Source of the DNA: Strigamia acuminata
Lineage: Eukaryota > Arthropoda > Chilopoda > Geophilomorpha > Linotaeniidae
Assembly: GCA_949358305.1 (NCBI GenBank)
Contig: OX442314.1
Location: 33,973,608 to 34,033,607, forward strand
DNA length: 60,000 nucleotides
Reading direction: 5' to 3'
A model generated the notes under the pieces. It made no database searches, was not told the origin of the DNA, and was given only the letters and a program-made list of their open reading frames with translations. Position 1 is the stretch's first letter, and every line of letters starts with the position of its first letter. Below, one piece after another: positions 46,919 through 57,589 of the stretch. The position numbers and the translations under genes are program-made.

Positions 46919-47022
46919 GTAAGTTATTTTTCTGAAAGAAAAATTCGATAAATATATTTAATATAGTTTATTAATTCTTTCTAGCCGAAAGAATTTCTTT
47001 TCCGACGCGAAAAAGAAAACGA

Positions 47023-49660
47023 ATGGCAGACGACGAAGTCAACCTCCATGCGGACGAGGAAATACCGATGGAAGGAGCCAATAACGATGCCCAATTATCG
47101 TTACAAGAGAGGGTAAATTATTAAAATAATTTTCACTTGGTGTTTCAGTCAGAAAAATTGAGAAAATTCACTTTTCCTGACTTCAAACACAAGCCGCTAA
47201 AAAATAAAAATGGCGGCTATAAAAGTCACGTGCTTCAAGCATGTGCGAAGGGAGTTGCCATGACAACCAACATCCCTTAGTGACTCACAGCCACAAGCGC
47301 TAAGCTTAAAAAATATTTCAAATAAGAAATTATTTGTTTATTTTTAAATAAACTAATTTATTTATTTATTTTTTCGCATATAGATCGAAAGGGATCGAGA
47401 GACGCCGTTCGCGCTTCCCGATCATGTGCCGACTCAGCACCCGCTGATTTTTCGAGCGGCGTTGCCCGAAAAAATCAGAAGACTGAAGACGGCAAACAAC
47501 ACGTGGTGGAAGTTGCGCCACGACTTCAGCAGATCAGCGCTGCAAGGATTCGGAGCAAGAGGCCGGTTCATCGAGCGCCTTCACGTCCACGGAGTTGACG
47601 AAATCGAGTGGACGCTCGACGAGAGCCCCCCAGGACCGCTTGCAGCAGAGTTGCTGCACAACCAGTGGCCAGTGACGCCACGAGAGCGTCACGAGCGCAG
47701 AAGAGCGCTAAAGAGTACCGGAATTAATTACGGTGCTCTCACCCAATTGAGGAAGAACCTCAAAACGACTCAACGCGAAGTCGTGAAACGGTACCGCAAG
47801 TCCGTTCGTGACGGGAACCCGCAATTTCCCGTCACACAAACCGAGCTCCACCAGTTGGCGCTCGCCGGGTGTTTCAACGATTTTCCGGGATTCTTCCCGT
47901 CGAAAGCACTCCGAGCTGCCGCAGTGCAGCTCCGCGTCGACGAAAATCGACAACTGGCTCACGAGGCAGATGAGCAAGCGCGTTGCGCTCTCCCTTTTTA
48001 TCAAGAAGATGAAATTCCGGCCCCAGCGGCCATCAATCCTCCGCCACAAGACGAGGATTTGAGGGTGGGGCAACTCCCTCCGCCGGTTCCAGTCAGACCA
48101 ATGTTCCGCGAATCAAGCCGCGATCGAGAGGAGCGACAGAGGCGATCGCGCCCGTATTCGACTGACGTGCAGCCGTCACGCCCGCAGTCGCGACGAGGAC
48201 GGACACCAGAGTCGTTTGGCTCGTCGTCCTCGCTGAGTTTCGAATCGGACTCCACAATTAAGTCCGCCCGAAGTAGCCGAACCGCCTCCACGTTCAAAGT
48301 GGACAACCCGGCTACTCCATACGCCATGAGACGTGTCGTCGGTGATATTTCTCCCGACTGTAGTGTGCCTGTACCTGGACACGCTAGCCGCTTGCCCGAA
48401 CAAGGATATGTTTCCCGCTTGCCGGCTGGAGTTAGCAACCTGCAACTCCGGCCATTTTTCAGTGAGTCGTTCGGCCCACAATGGACCTGCTACGAGCAGC
48501 AACCCATTAGAGCGCAGCAGGAAGTGCTCCAGAAGCTGGACGCATACCAAAGCGCCCAGATCGCCGAGTCACAGAAGGACTGGCAGAGACTAGCTGAAAG
48601 GCTAGAAGTCTCCGACATCAATACCATTGATGATCCCCGCCTGATGGATTTTCAGCGTCAGCTAATTCCGGGGATGACTAGGGTGTTGTACCCTGGTGTT
48701 CTTCCTTCGCCAGGACAGGCGTTAGCGGCCATTACGTACCTTTGGACCGCGCCGATGGGCCTGTCGGAGAAGAAAGTCGAGCTGTGGTACCACCTCAGGC
48801 TCGACCCGCCTACGATCTTAGCCGAGCTAATAAAGCAAGTCGTAGCAAACGGTGAGACCGAAGAAGAGGCCGCCGTTCGGTTGCGAACCGAGTGGTCCTT
48901 TGCGAAGGCCACGGCGCGAATAGCCGGAAGACCACCGCTTCCAGTTACAAGCGCCACAGCAGCTGCGTCACTGGCTGTTTTTCAGTCGGCCCAAGAAGGC
49001 GCTGGATGCTCGTTTTGGCAAGAGAACCCGAGAAGTTCTCCAACTCCTGCCGGAGTTCAACGGGAAGTCGAAACCCGTCAGCTCCCCGGTGTGGGTCGAG
49101 CGCAGGGGCGAGGCGTCACACCCTCGTCAACCTCCGCACCCGCGTTGGTTTTCTTGGGCTCGCCGAGCCATTTTGACGATGCCACGACGGAAGACTCACG
49201 TCCGCCGCCGCCGCCGCCAGCCAAGCCGGAGACGAAGGTCAAGCCGCTGAAAAAAGAGTCGGCTTTCAAGACCCTGATGCGCCTGTATCCGCACTTTTAT
49301 TTGACGCCGGATACGCGAACACTGCTTAGCAACAACCACAAGTTGTCGAGGCAGGTGTTTATGTGGCTCGAGGACCACATCCGGGTGTTAAGCCCACCAT
49401 CAGTGCTCCACGATCGACTCCTGAGAGCACGATTGGCGCCAGAGGATCCCATAGAGTTTGCGGCGCTAGGATTTTTCAACCGAGCGAACTCGGCGAGAAT
49501 CATCCAGGTTTGGCTTCATGTCAACCCTGGAATGGTCTCCGGACCAAACGCAGGTCGCGACCTGTGTACGGTTAACGAGCGGTCCAACCCGAGGGACGAC
49601 ACCACGGATATGATGCGCCCGTTGACGCCTGAGCGAACTCAGAACATGGACGAATCATAA
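47023..49660 (+). CDS. ORF3: spliced third gene of the retrotransposon, function unknown
   Basis: Two coding exons, 47023-47112 (MADDEVNLHADEEIPMEGAN ... LQER) and 47384-49660 (IERDRETPFALPDHV ...), joined across a GTAAAT...ATATAG intron of 271 nt in phase 0. Predicted 788 aa. The large exon has no usable ATG at its 5' end, which supports splicing. N-terminal third: basic and aromatic (NNTWWKLRHDF, GRFIERLHVHGVDE). Middle: Ser/Arg-rich (about 245-320). Then a helical stretch, a poly-Pro run near 636 and a conserved-looking C-terminus (FKTLMRLYPHFYLTPDTRTL). No signal peptide, transmembrane segment, zinc knuckle or enzyme motif is visible, so it is not an obvious envelope gene. It is clearly more GC-rich than gag and pol, suggesting separate origin. 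I do not recognise the family. Confidence 0.7.
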
Positions 49661-49699
49661 ATTGGTTCGTTCATTTTCTCTCCATGTAAGATTCGTCTT

Positions 49700-49712
49700 A
49701 AATGGGGGGATG
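49700..49712 (+). other. Polypurine tract
   Basis: AAATGGGGGGA immediately before the 3' LTR; the plus-strand primer for reverse transcription. Confidence 0.8.
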
Positions 49713-50683
49713 TGTGGTGATCTCAAAATATTTCACCAACTTAGAAGATAAAATTAATTGTCTTCTAATTAATTTGACTGTGGCACACGCCAAGTCAGAT
49801 CATGTGACCGAGGGGAGAAATCCTCTCTAGGCACATATCACCCCAGGTTGTCCGGGGTGAAAACGGTTATTAGCCGTTATGGTGCAATATGGTGTAATAA
49901 CCACTAGTTGCACCCATTTGAGCTAAGTGCGCAGGTTTTCTGCGCAATATTGAAGCGTGCTGGGCTCGCGTCTTGGCTCAAATCGGGACTCTTGACAAAA
50001 ATACACAACCCACAACATCACTGCGATATCTGCTCCGACAATACGTATTGATAGTGGACCGTGTATTCCAAGTTTCACCAGCTTGCTTTGTAACGAATTA
50101 CAAAGCCAGCTATCCTGCTTGAATTAGCCGAAGCTAATTCCAGCAAACGAGAAGAAGAAGTTTCCTGATCCAAGTGAACCATCGCCATCGTTGCCGCGCG
50201 AACGGCAACCATCGCCATCGTACCTGGACCAGACGCCTACAGCCGTCAACCACCGCCGCCGAGCCGTCGCACGAGCCGTAGAAGGAGCCCACGAGAACCA
50301 TCGTCTTCGACCATCGTTCGTGAGTTCAGAGAACGAAGACAATTCGCCTTCGCCTAACAACTGTGTGTTGTTTAAGCGCCATTTTAGCGCTTTGTAGCTT
50401 GCAACAGTCGTTGCAAGCCCTTCCATTGTTTTCCGCTCAAATTGTTACGCGACTTGTCGCTCTTCCTATTTCAACTAGTCAATATATTTTATATTTCATT
50501 GTATTTAACTTAATAAAGAATTTGTGTGATTTTTATCATAAAAATTGTGTCTTTATTTTCCTACTTAATAAACTTAACCCTAGACAAGTTTAAGGCCGCC
50601 GATTGTAAGTCTTTTATAGCATTCACCTGCGGTTTCTGCTTAATTTATTAGAAATTAAGTGGATAAAAACCCGGATCGCAGCA
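49713..50683 (+). repeat. 3' LTR
   Basis: Copy of the 5' LTR at a constant offset of 11,385 bp; no difference seen by eye. It ends CGGATCGCAGCA and is followed by the GCGC target copy. Confidence 0.95.
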
Positions 50684-51405
50684 GCGCAAATCAAATTTGC
50701 GCGATTCAAATTTGCGCGATTCAAATTTGCGCCGACCCAAATTTGCGCCGACCCAAATTTGCGCCGACCCAAATTTGCGCCGACCCAAATTTGCGCGAAT
50801 TCGTTTGTTGCGAACGTGCGTGTGCAGGCGTGTTTCGTGCGTCGAACGTACGTGTGCGGGCGTCGGCGTAGAACGAGCGTGTGCGGGCGGCAACTTGCGT
50901 GTGCGGGCGTCGGCTTAGAACGTGCGGGCGTCGGCTTAGAACTTGCGGGCGTCGGCTTAGAACTTGCGTGTGCGGGCGTGTTTCGTGCGCAGGCGAGCGT
51001 GTGGTGCTTGTGCGTGAATTTTTTAACTTCAAATAGTTATTTTTACAAAATTGAAGAAAACAATGGTAAGGAAGGACTCCCATTGGTGAGAGATAAACAA
51101 ATTCAAAGAACTCAGAATTTGTGGGTCACAACAGGTCAGGCTCCTGCCGACCTATGACGCGAAGAGGCGGCCGCCTCTTGATCTCATGGGTCGGCATGGC
51201 CCTGCAACAGGTGATGGCCAGATGTGACAAATTTGCGCAAATTTGGACCGGCGCAAATTTGGGTCGGCGCAAATTTGGACCGGCGCAAATCTGGGTCGGC
51301 GCAAATTTGAGCCGCGCAAATTTGGTCCACTTTGCGCCAATTTGAGTCTGCGCAAATTTGAGCCAAAATAAACACGGCGCAAATTTGGGTCGCGCAAATT
51401 TGGTG
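50684..51405. repeat. GCGCAAATTTG arrays, right part, with a GC-rich minisatellite between
   Basis: 50684-50810: CCGACCCAAATTTGCGCCGA-type units continuing the array at 38250. 50815-50995: GC-rich units of about 20 bp, GTGCGGGCGTCGGCTTAGAA. 51232-51405: GCGCAAATTTGGGTCG units in the opposite orientation to the first block. The two AAATTTG blocks therefore form an inverted pair inside the Harbinger-like element. Confidence 0.8.
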
Positions 51406-51813
51406 CTGGCCGTTTTGGGTTACGAGTTGTAACATTTTCTTTTTAATGGCCCCAGCAGAGCTTCGTAGGAAACAGACTATGCAGTATGCAGGCAGCTTTC
51501 CATTGTAAACACAATTCGATAACAAAATCCAAAAACTGTTTCCTGTATTTGTACATTTAAATCTTAGAATTAATACATTTAGAATAAATTTAAAAAATAA
51601 ATTAATAGCAATGAAAATGAATAAATTCGAATCATGTTGGCAGCTGTTGTAGGGAGGTATTTCTAAAACCTGTTGCTACTAAAACCCGGTTTTGTTTCAT
51701 TGAATCAACTTTTTGATGTGAACAAAACATAACCTGGGAACTGGATTCAGCTGGATCTGATCGGGTGTAGCAGATCCAGCCAAACTACATCAGTTGGTGT
51801 AAACAAGGTATAA

Positions 51814-52467
51814 CGCGTGCGACAAATGGGACACGGGTGCGACATCGACATCGAACGTTGTTCAAAGAATTGACCAAAAGCGCCAAACTCAACCAATTGA
51901 GATTTAATTCATTTAAACAAATTAAACAAAAACAAACCTATGAATTTTGAGTCAGCTCAGCAGTTGGTGGACCCATCGTGAGTGCAGTGACGTTCAGGAA
52001 GTTCAAGTACCGGTAGTTCAACATTCTCCCAAGGTGTGGATGTCGACAATACTTTACTTAGTGCCCATTAATGCACCAATGCAGCATCAATCGTTGTACA
52101 ACTACAATAACACAAGAGATAATCTTAATATAAGTGATCATGATAATTCTAATGTATCTAGTTTTAGATAACTATAAAATTTCATACCGTACTGCACGGG
52201 CGACACAACAAAGGCCATTGACTATTTTCAATTTTTAATTTCCTTCACGTTTTATGAGACCCAAATTCATTTTCCAGTTCACTTTATTTCAAAAGCCAAC
52301 TCATAACTCGATCGCGTGGAAAAAGTTAAATCTAAACAAATCACCTTTTATTAAACCCAAATTCTTTTTCCAGCTCACTTTACTTCACACGCCAACCCAC
52401 AAGCCCATGAAAAAAACCTGCTAATGACGTCATCAAATATCAAATTAACAGCATTCAACGCAAAACA
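51814..52467 (+). promoter_or_regulatory. Upstream region of the acetoacetyl-CoA synthetase gene
   Basis: About 650 bp between the transposon end and the ATG. A perfect CRE palindrome TGACGTCA lies at 52425-52432, 36 nt before the ATG. A short peptide MNFESAQQLVDPS followed by GTGAGT at about 51940-51985 could be a stray first exon, but no partner exon was found. Confidence 0.4.
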
Positions 52468-55400
52468 ATGGAAAACCCGATATTGTGGCGTCCAAATAGA
52501 AATATTAAAACAAACCTGGACCATCTCCGAGACATAATCAACCAAAAATACAACCTCAAATTAGGTATCTTCACATTAAATTGAACACACACCTCAAAAT
52601 TAATTAAATTTCTATTTGACTATCAGAAAAATACAAAGATTTCTACGAATGGTCGGTAACGAATTTCCCAAATTTCTGGGCCGAAATATGGAAATTCACC
52701 AACATCGAGCACTCGCAAGACTACACCAACGTTTAAAACCCCCAAAAAAATCCCTAAAATAATTTTACATACGATAAACGTTCGGTTTTAGGTGGTCGAC
52801 ACGGCACGGGCGATGAACGAAATCCCCGAATGGTTTTCGGGCGCCATGTTGAACTACGCCGAAAATATTCTCCGAGAACGAAATAATCGTGTCGCCATTT
52901 ACGCCTGTCGTGAGAAAATATGATAAAAAGATGGAAGAAAGATGGATGTTGCGTTAAAACACGTTTTAAACAGGCGAACTCGAGGGCTGTTTGGAAACGA
53001 AGACGTTTTGTCAACTCCACGGGCGAGTTGCCACGTTTGTTTCATCGCTTAGGAAGTTGGAGATTGGAAAAGGAGATGTTGTTGCAGGTATCGGACGGAA
53101 ATGATCGAGTTTGTTTATAGTTTTTGTTGTTTTTGATGTAATTTTAAAGGTTATATGCCGAATTGCAGTGAAACTGTTGAGGCGATGCTGGCTACTGCCG
53201 CTATTGGCGCTGTTTGGACATGCGCATCACCCGATTTTGGTTGTAAGGTAAGGAGATTTAAAAATTGAATTTTTCTTGTTTTAGATTGATTTATTTTGTA
53301 TTTTTAGGGAGTTTTGGATAGGTTTAGTCAAGTTCGGCCTAGGATTTTGTTTTCGTGCGATTTCGTCATTTATAACGGGAAAATTTACCCGCAAATCGAT
53401 AAATTGAAAGAGATAGTTTCGTCTTTACCGGGTTTAAAAGCCGTTGTGGTGATGAATTACGGAAAAACGCAAAATGACGTCGTTTTTACGGACATTCCTA
53501 AAAGGTTTTACTTCTTTTTTTTAATTACCATATTTCCTCTTAATTGCGGAAATACAGTATACATTCTATTAATTTTTTTTTCATTTTAGCGTTCACTTAG
53601 AGAAGTTTTTACAAATGGGCGAAAGTAGTGACAATTCACAAATCGATTTTGTTCAAGTGCCATTTAATCATCCGTTGTTTGTTATGTACTCTTCCGGTAC
53701 CACCGGTACGCCTAAATGCATGGTGCATTCTGTCGGAGTAAAAAAAAAAAAGACAAATTATTTTTTAATTTTAATTACTTTTAAATTTCATATTTTTACT
53801 TGTAGGGTACTTTGATTAAGCATTTGGAAGAACACATGATTCAGGGAAATATGAAACCTGACGATATTTTGTTGTATTTTACCTCGGTAAAATTTAAAAT
53901 AATCATAAAAAAAAAAAAAAAAAAATTTTTATTAATATTTATTAATTTTTTTGTTATTAGACTGGATGGATGTTGTGGAATTGGTTGGTTTCGAGCTTGG
54001 CAATCGGAAGCGCAATTGTACTTTTTGATGGCTCGCCTTTGGTGCCCGATCTCGACACTGTTTGGAAATTAATAAGTGAATTGAGGTAAAAACAGAAAAC
54101 CCAAATTTTAAAACAAGGAAAAAATGTTTCATTTTTCAAGTGAAACATCAAAATTAGGGTCACAATCCTCGGAACAGGAGCCAAATGGATATCCATAATG
54201 CAATCCAAACAATACGAACCAAGTAAAACTCTCAAAAATACAAAATAAAAACAAAAAAACAAATTTCCAACTAAACCATTTCACTCTACAGAATCCTCTC
54301 ACCAACTGACGTCCCTCCACACGATCCTCTCGACCGGTTCGCCCCTCAGCCCCCAACGCTTCGACTACGTCTACAAAAGCGTCAAACCCGACGTCCTACT
54401 CGCCTCCATGACCGGTTAAAACACGCAAAAATAATTTTTCGAAATAAACGTCAACATTTTCCAGGTGGCACCGACATAATCGGTTGTTTCGCGGGCGTCA
54501 ACGTCACCCTGCCGGTGCACCGTGGCGAGATCCAATGCCGCCTCCTCGGAATGGCCGTCGAATGCTGGGACGACGACAGTATTCGCACCAAAAATCCAAA
54601 TTCCCTCCTTAATAAACAGGAAATTCGCTTATCGATCAAAGTGGGGAATTGGTGTGCACCAAACCGTTCCCGTCGATGCCGGTGTGTTTCTGGAACGACA
54701 AAGATGGCGCCAAGTACCAAAATGCTTATTTCAATAAATACCCGGGTAATTAAATGTCTAAACAAGTAAATGTAAAAAACAAAGTTTTTGAAAAAGGCTT
54801 TTATATTGGTGTTCAAATCGCCGCCAGAGTGCGCTACTACCGCAGATTGTTTCGTGATTGCCGTGATTGTGCCAAAAAACCTTCAACAAAGTACTTTTTC
54901 TCGACAATATTAAAAAACAAAATATATGGGCAGATAGGAATTTTCATTTCAACCAGATTAGCCTGGTTTCAGAATTTTTAGAACGTTTTTTGGTATCGAA
55001 AACATCAAAATCCGTATCGGGCGAACATTTTGGCATCCATTAAAGGACACGGGTTCTGCCAGGTGGCGCTGCGGTTTGAAAAGTTACTTTTCAGGTCACG
55101 TGACCGGACGTTGAACCAGACACACACACACACACACACAACGTTCAAGTCAAGTTAAATAAAAGCCTTTAAAAATGAAATAATTGACCGATGTTGAATT
55201 TTAGGTGTCTGGTGTCATGGCGACTTCTGCCGCATCAATGGCGTCACGGGCGGAGTGGTCATGCTCGGTCGCAGCGATGGCACGTTGAATCCTGGTGGTG
55301 TCAGATTCGGGAGTGCCGAAATCTATAACATCGGTGTGTTCGGTAGGTTTAAATGAGAATTGTAATTTTTATTTTTATTTTTAGTTGAGAAAATGGCGGA

Positions 55401-55725
55401 AATCGAAGACAGTTTATGCGTGGGACAGACGAATGGCGACGGGGACGAAAGAGTGGTTTTGTTTGTCAAAATGGCGGCCGGGTTTGGGTTCAGCGAGGAA
55501 TTGGTCGGTCGCATCCGTCGTGTTGTTCGAGAGGAATTGTCGCCGCGTCATGTTCCCGCGGTGATTTTAGAGATCGGGGACATTCCGTACACGATGAGCG
55601 GGAAGAAGGTGGAAGTTGCGGTAAAGTTTCTTATTTCTGGCGGCCATGTTGGCGAGAGAGCAACATTGAGGAATCCGAGTTCGCTCGATTTGTTCTCCGA
55701 TTTGACCGAGTTGAAGGGATGGTGA
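52468..55725 (+). CDS. AACS: Acetoacetyl-CoA synthetase
   Basis: Cytosolic ligase converting acetoacetate, ATP and CoA to acetoacetyl-CoA, AMP and PPi, feeding ketone-body carbon into lipid and isoprenoid synthesis. Fifteen exons: 52468-52564, 52627-52730, 52792-52909, 52974-53087, 53150-53247, 53308-53504, 53590-53737, 53806-53886, 53961-54085, 54158-54222, 54292-54414, 54465-54578, 54620-54745, 55205-55333, 55385-55725. All GT-AG, phases agree, 1980 nt (659 aa; human AACS is 672). Motifs: N-terminal [14 protein letters not shown] (ACAS_N type), P-loop SSGTTGTPK (277-285), GWMLWNW, the adenylate loop region SGGTD-like [30 protein letters not shown], and the C-terminal catalytic Lys in GKKVEV (about 620). 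The start ATG gives [10 protein letters not shown] as expected for the family. Intron 12 is only 41 nt. Nothing suggests inactivity. Confidence 0.95.
55122..55141. repeat. (CA)n microsatellite
   Basis: Ten CA units in intron 13 of the AACS gene. Confidence 0.85.
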
Positions 55726-55875
55726 TTTTGTTGGTCTTCAGACCTATTTAATTATCGATGTGAAATATATTTTCACTGTTTATATCATGTATTTATGATA
55801 TCCCGATATGTTTTCATATATATGTTAATTATTACATTACTTTGTATTTTTCCCATATCTATTTCTAGCTTTATA

Positions 55876-56640
55876 CAGGGTGGACAAAAAGTCTGGTTCA
55901 CAGTAAATAATTCCCAAACTGTTTTAGTTGTTGATTCAGCAAAATGATTGTAAAGGTAGCATGTCGGGGGAAATCCAATTATGACATCCAATTTGACCTC
56001 TGAGGTCATCTTCAAGGTCATCCATATTATAACTCGAGAACCGTGACAGATAGAGCAAAAAAGTGAATTAGAAAGTTGTAGAGCATCATCCAATTAGTCT
56101 AGAACTGATCTTAAAAAAATTATTTCTTACTGAAAAGTTTTGAGAAAAAAGGTCTGAAACATTAGTCTCCTCAGCATTGTAACCTAAAACTTAATATGTT
56201 GGAATGTATTGCCAAAATAAATTATTTCTTTTCTTTTGTGTTTCCTTTCTTTCACTTACAAGTATGACCGAATAAAGTGTCCTAATTGAGGATTAGCTTG
56301 GTTGCCTCAATAGTTTTAGGTTACAAAGCTGAGTTACAATGCTGAGTAGACTAATGTTTCAGACCTTTTTTCTCAAAACTTTTCAGTAAGAAATAATTTT
56401 TTTAAGAACAGTTCTAGACTAATTGGATGATGCTCTACAACTTTCTAATTCACTTTTTTGCTCTATCTGTCCCGGTTCTCGAGTTAAAATATGGATGACC
56501 TTGAAGATGACCTCAGAGGTCAAATTGGATGTCATAATTGGATTTCCCCCAACATACTACCCTTACAATCATTTTGCTGAATCAACAACTAAAACAGTTT
56601 GGGAATTATTTACTGTGAACCATACTTTTTGTCCACCCTG
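55876..56640. mobile_element. 765-bp foldback element with arms of about 300 bp
   Basis: Ends CAGGGTGGACAAAAAG and CTTTTTGTCCACCCTG, flanked by TA on both sides. The left arm (55876 to about 56190) and the right arm (about 56325 to 56640) are inverted copies of each other at about 95% identity by eye. Both encode the same meaningless ORF on opposite strands. The spacer of about 135 bp contains AATAAA at about 56215 and 56272. No transposase. A Tc1/mariner-type foldback MITE by its TA duplication. Confidence 0.85.
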
Positions 56641-56929
56641 TATAGTTATTTATCGCTTAATTGCTTCTATTTCGATGTTTATGCAATTTATGCATTTCTA
56701 GCATGAAGTATCATGCTCTGTTCAGTGCTATGATTTATTTCCAATGTATTTAACGTTTTATTATCAATTATTGACACCAGAGTGTCCAAATGTATCTTTT
56801 CCCTTGATCCAAGATGGCAGCCAACTCGGTTAGAGCTTTTCTGCCACATTTCTCAACACTATGTAAGTTTTATATGTTTTCCAAGATTAAATAGAGTTAT
56901 ATTTTAATTTAAATAGCTTTGCACGTTGT

Positions 56930-57564
56930 TATAAGTGCAAAGCACTGTGACCAGCTGCCCCTGCGCACGGGTCGCTGCACTGCAACGGCAATGCACTTGG
57001 CGCAGCTCCAGCGCCTCTCGTATCTCGCGCAGCCTGTTGCGGTCCCCCGCAACCAGGTGGAGCTGCGGGCCTTTGGTCAAGCAGGATCGGGCCCCGGAAG
57101 TCGCCCTTCCGGAAGTGGTTGGTCCCCGTAGGGACAAGAGAGTTGTTGATCAACCAGCAAGGCGAACGGTCGTGTTGCGACCGCCTCCGAAACTGGCTAT
57201 TGAGATAACCCAAACTATCGGCGTGGCGATGATATCGCCCGCCGGGACCTGAGCGTCCAGTTGCGCCACGTCCGCCGGACGTTAACCGTAACTTCGGCGG
57301 CGTGGCCCAAAACCGATTACCGACCTCGTGTGTCATGGCGGCCGATGGCCGCCGTGCCACGCGGTCTGATTAGGGACGGTTCGAAGGAACCGCCGCCTTG
57401 GGAAATACACTATGGGACACTACAATCATACCCCTAGACATCCAATAAAGCCATAACTAAAACTATATTGTGTCTCCGTGTATTTCGTGGTTTGTTTTAT
57501 CGTGTGTGTTGCGTCCAGCGCCTCCGTGGCTCTCCCCCGACCACGTGGCGTCCGTCCGAACACT
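56930..57564 (+). repeat. Candidate LTR of a second retrotransposon
   Basis: A GC-rich block (56940-57400) followed by AATAAAG (57442) and a segment ending near CACTCACAATTG, directly before a primer-site-like sequence. This matches U3-R-U5 layout. The left TG end and the partner LTR were not located; the partner would be beyond the window. Confidence 0.4.
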
Positions 57565-57584
57565 CACAATTGTGGGCCCGTCCA
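57565..57584 (+). other. Candidate primer-binding site
   Basis: TGGGCCCGTCCAGGAT near 57574 resembles the primer site of the complete element (TGGGGGCCCGTCCGGGAT) minus two Gs and with one change. A tRNA-Pro-like primer is therefore possible. Confidence 0.4.
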
Positions 57585-57589
57585 GGATT

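Larger units (their letters stand above)
38328..50683 (+). mobile_element. Full-length Ty3/gypsy LTR retrotransposon with a third, spliced gene
   Basis: 12,356 bp: 5' LTR, primer-binding site, gag, pol (protease, reverse transcriptase, RNase H, integrase in Ty3/gypsy order), an internal promoter-like region, ORF3, polypurine tract, 3' LTR. Flanked by 4-bp GCGC duplications (38324-38327 and 50684-50687). The two 971-bp LTRs appear identical wherever compared, and gag and pol have no premature stops, so the insertion is recent and may be competent. The integrase precedes no chromodomain. Family assignment from domain order and motifs; clade not determined. Confidence 0.95.
37535..51810. mobile_element. 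PIF/Harbinger-like non-autonomous element, split by a retrotransposon
   Basis: The left end TACCTTGTTCACACCAA and the right end, read inverted, TACCTTGTTTACACCAA differ at one of 17 positions. Both ends are flanked by TAA (37532-37534, 51811-51813), the 3-bp TWA duplication of PIF/Harbinger elements. A second inverted match, ACGAAGCTCTGCTGGGGC, lies inside at about 37700 and 51453. Without the inserted retrotransposon (38328-50683 plus one target copy) it is about 1.9 kb. It carries GCGCAAATTTG arrays and no transposase ORF. Superfamily inferred from the target duplication. Confidence 0.6.

Noticed and set aside
47426-49660. ORF3 read as an envelope gene
   Set aside because: No signal peptide, furin-like site, fusion peptide or transmembrane segment is visible.
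51947-52171. 74-codon ORF upstream of AACS
   Set aside because: No family recognised and not linked by splice phase to AACS, whose own start [10 protein letters not shown] is well placed.
55785-56701. Two similar ORFs (MDDALQLSNSLFCSI...) on opposite strands
   Set aside because: They are the mirrored arms of the foldback element, not genes.
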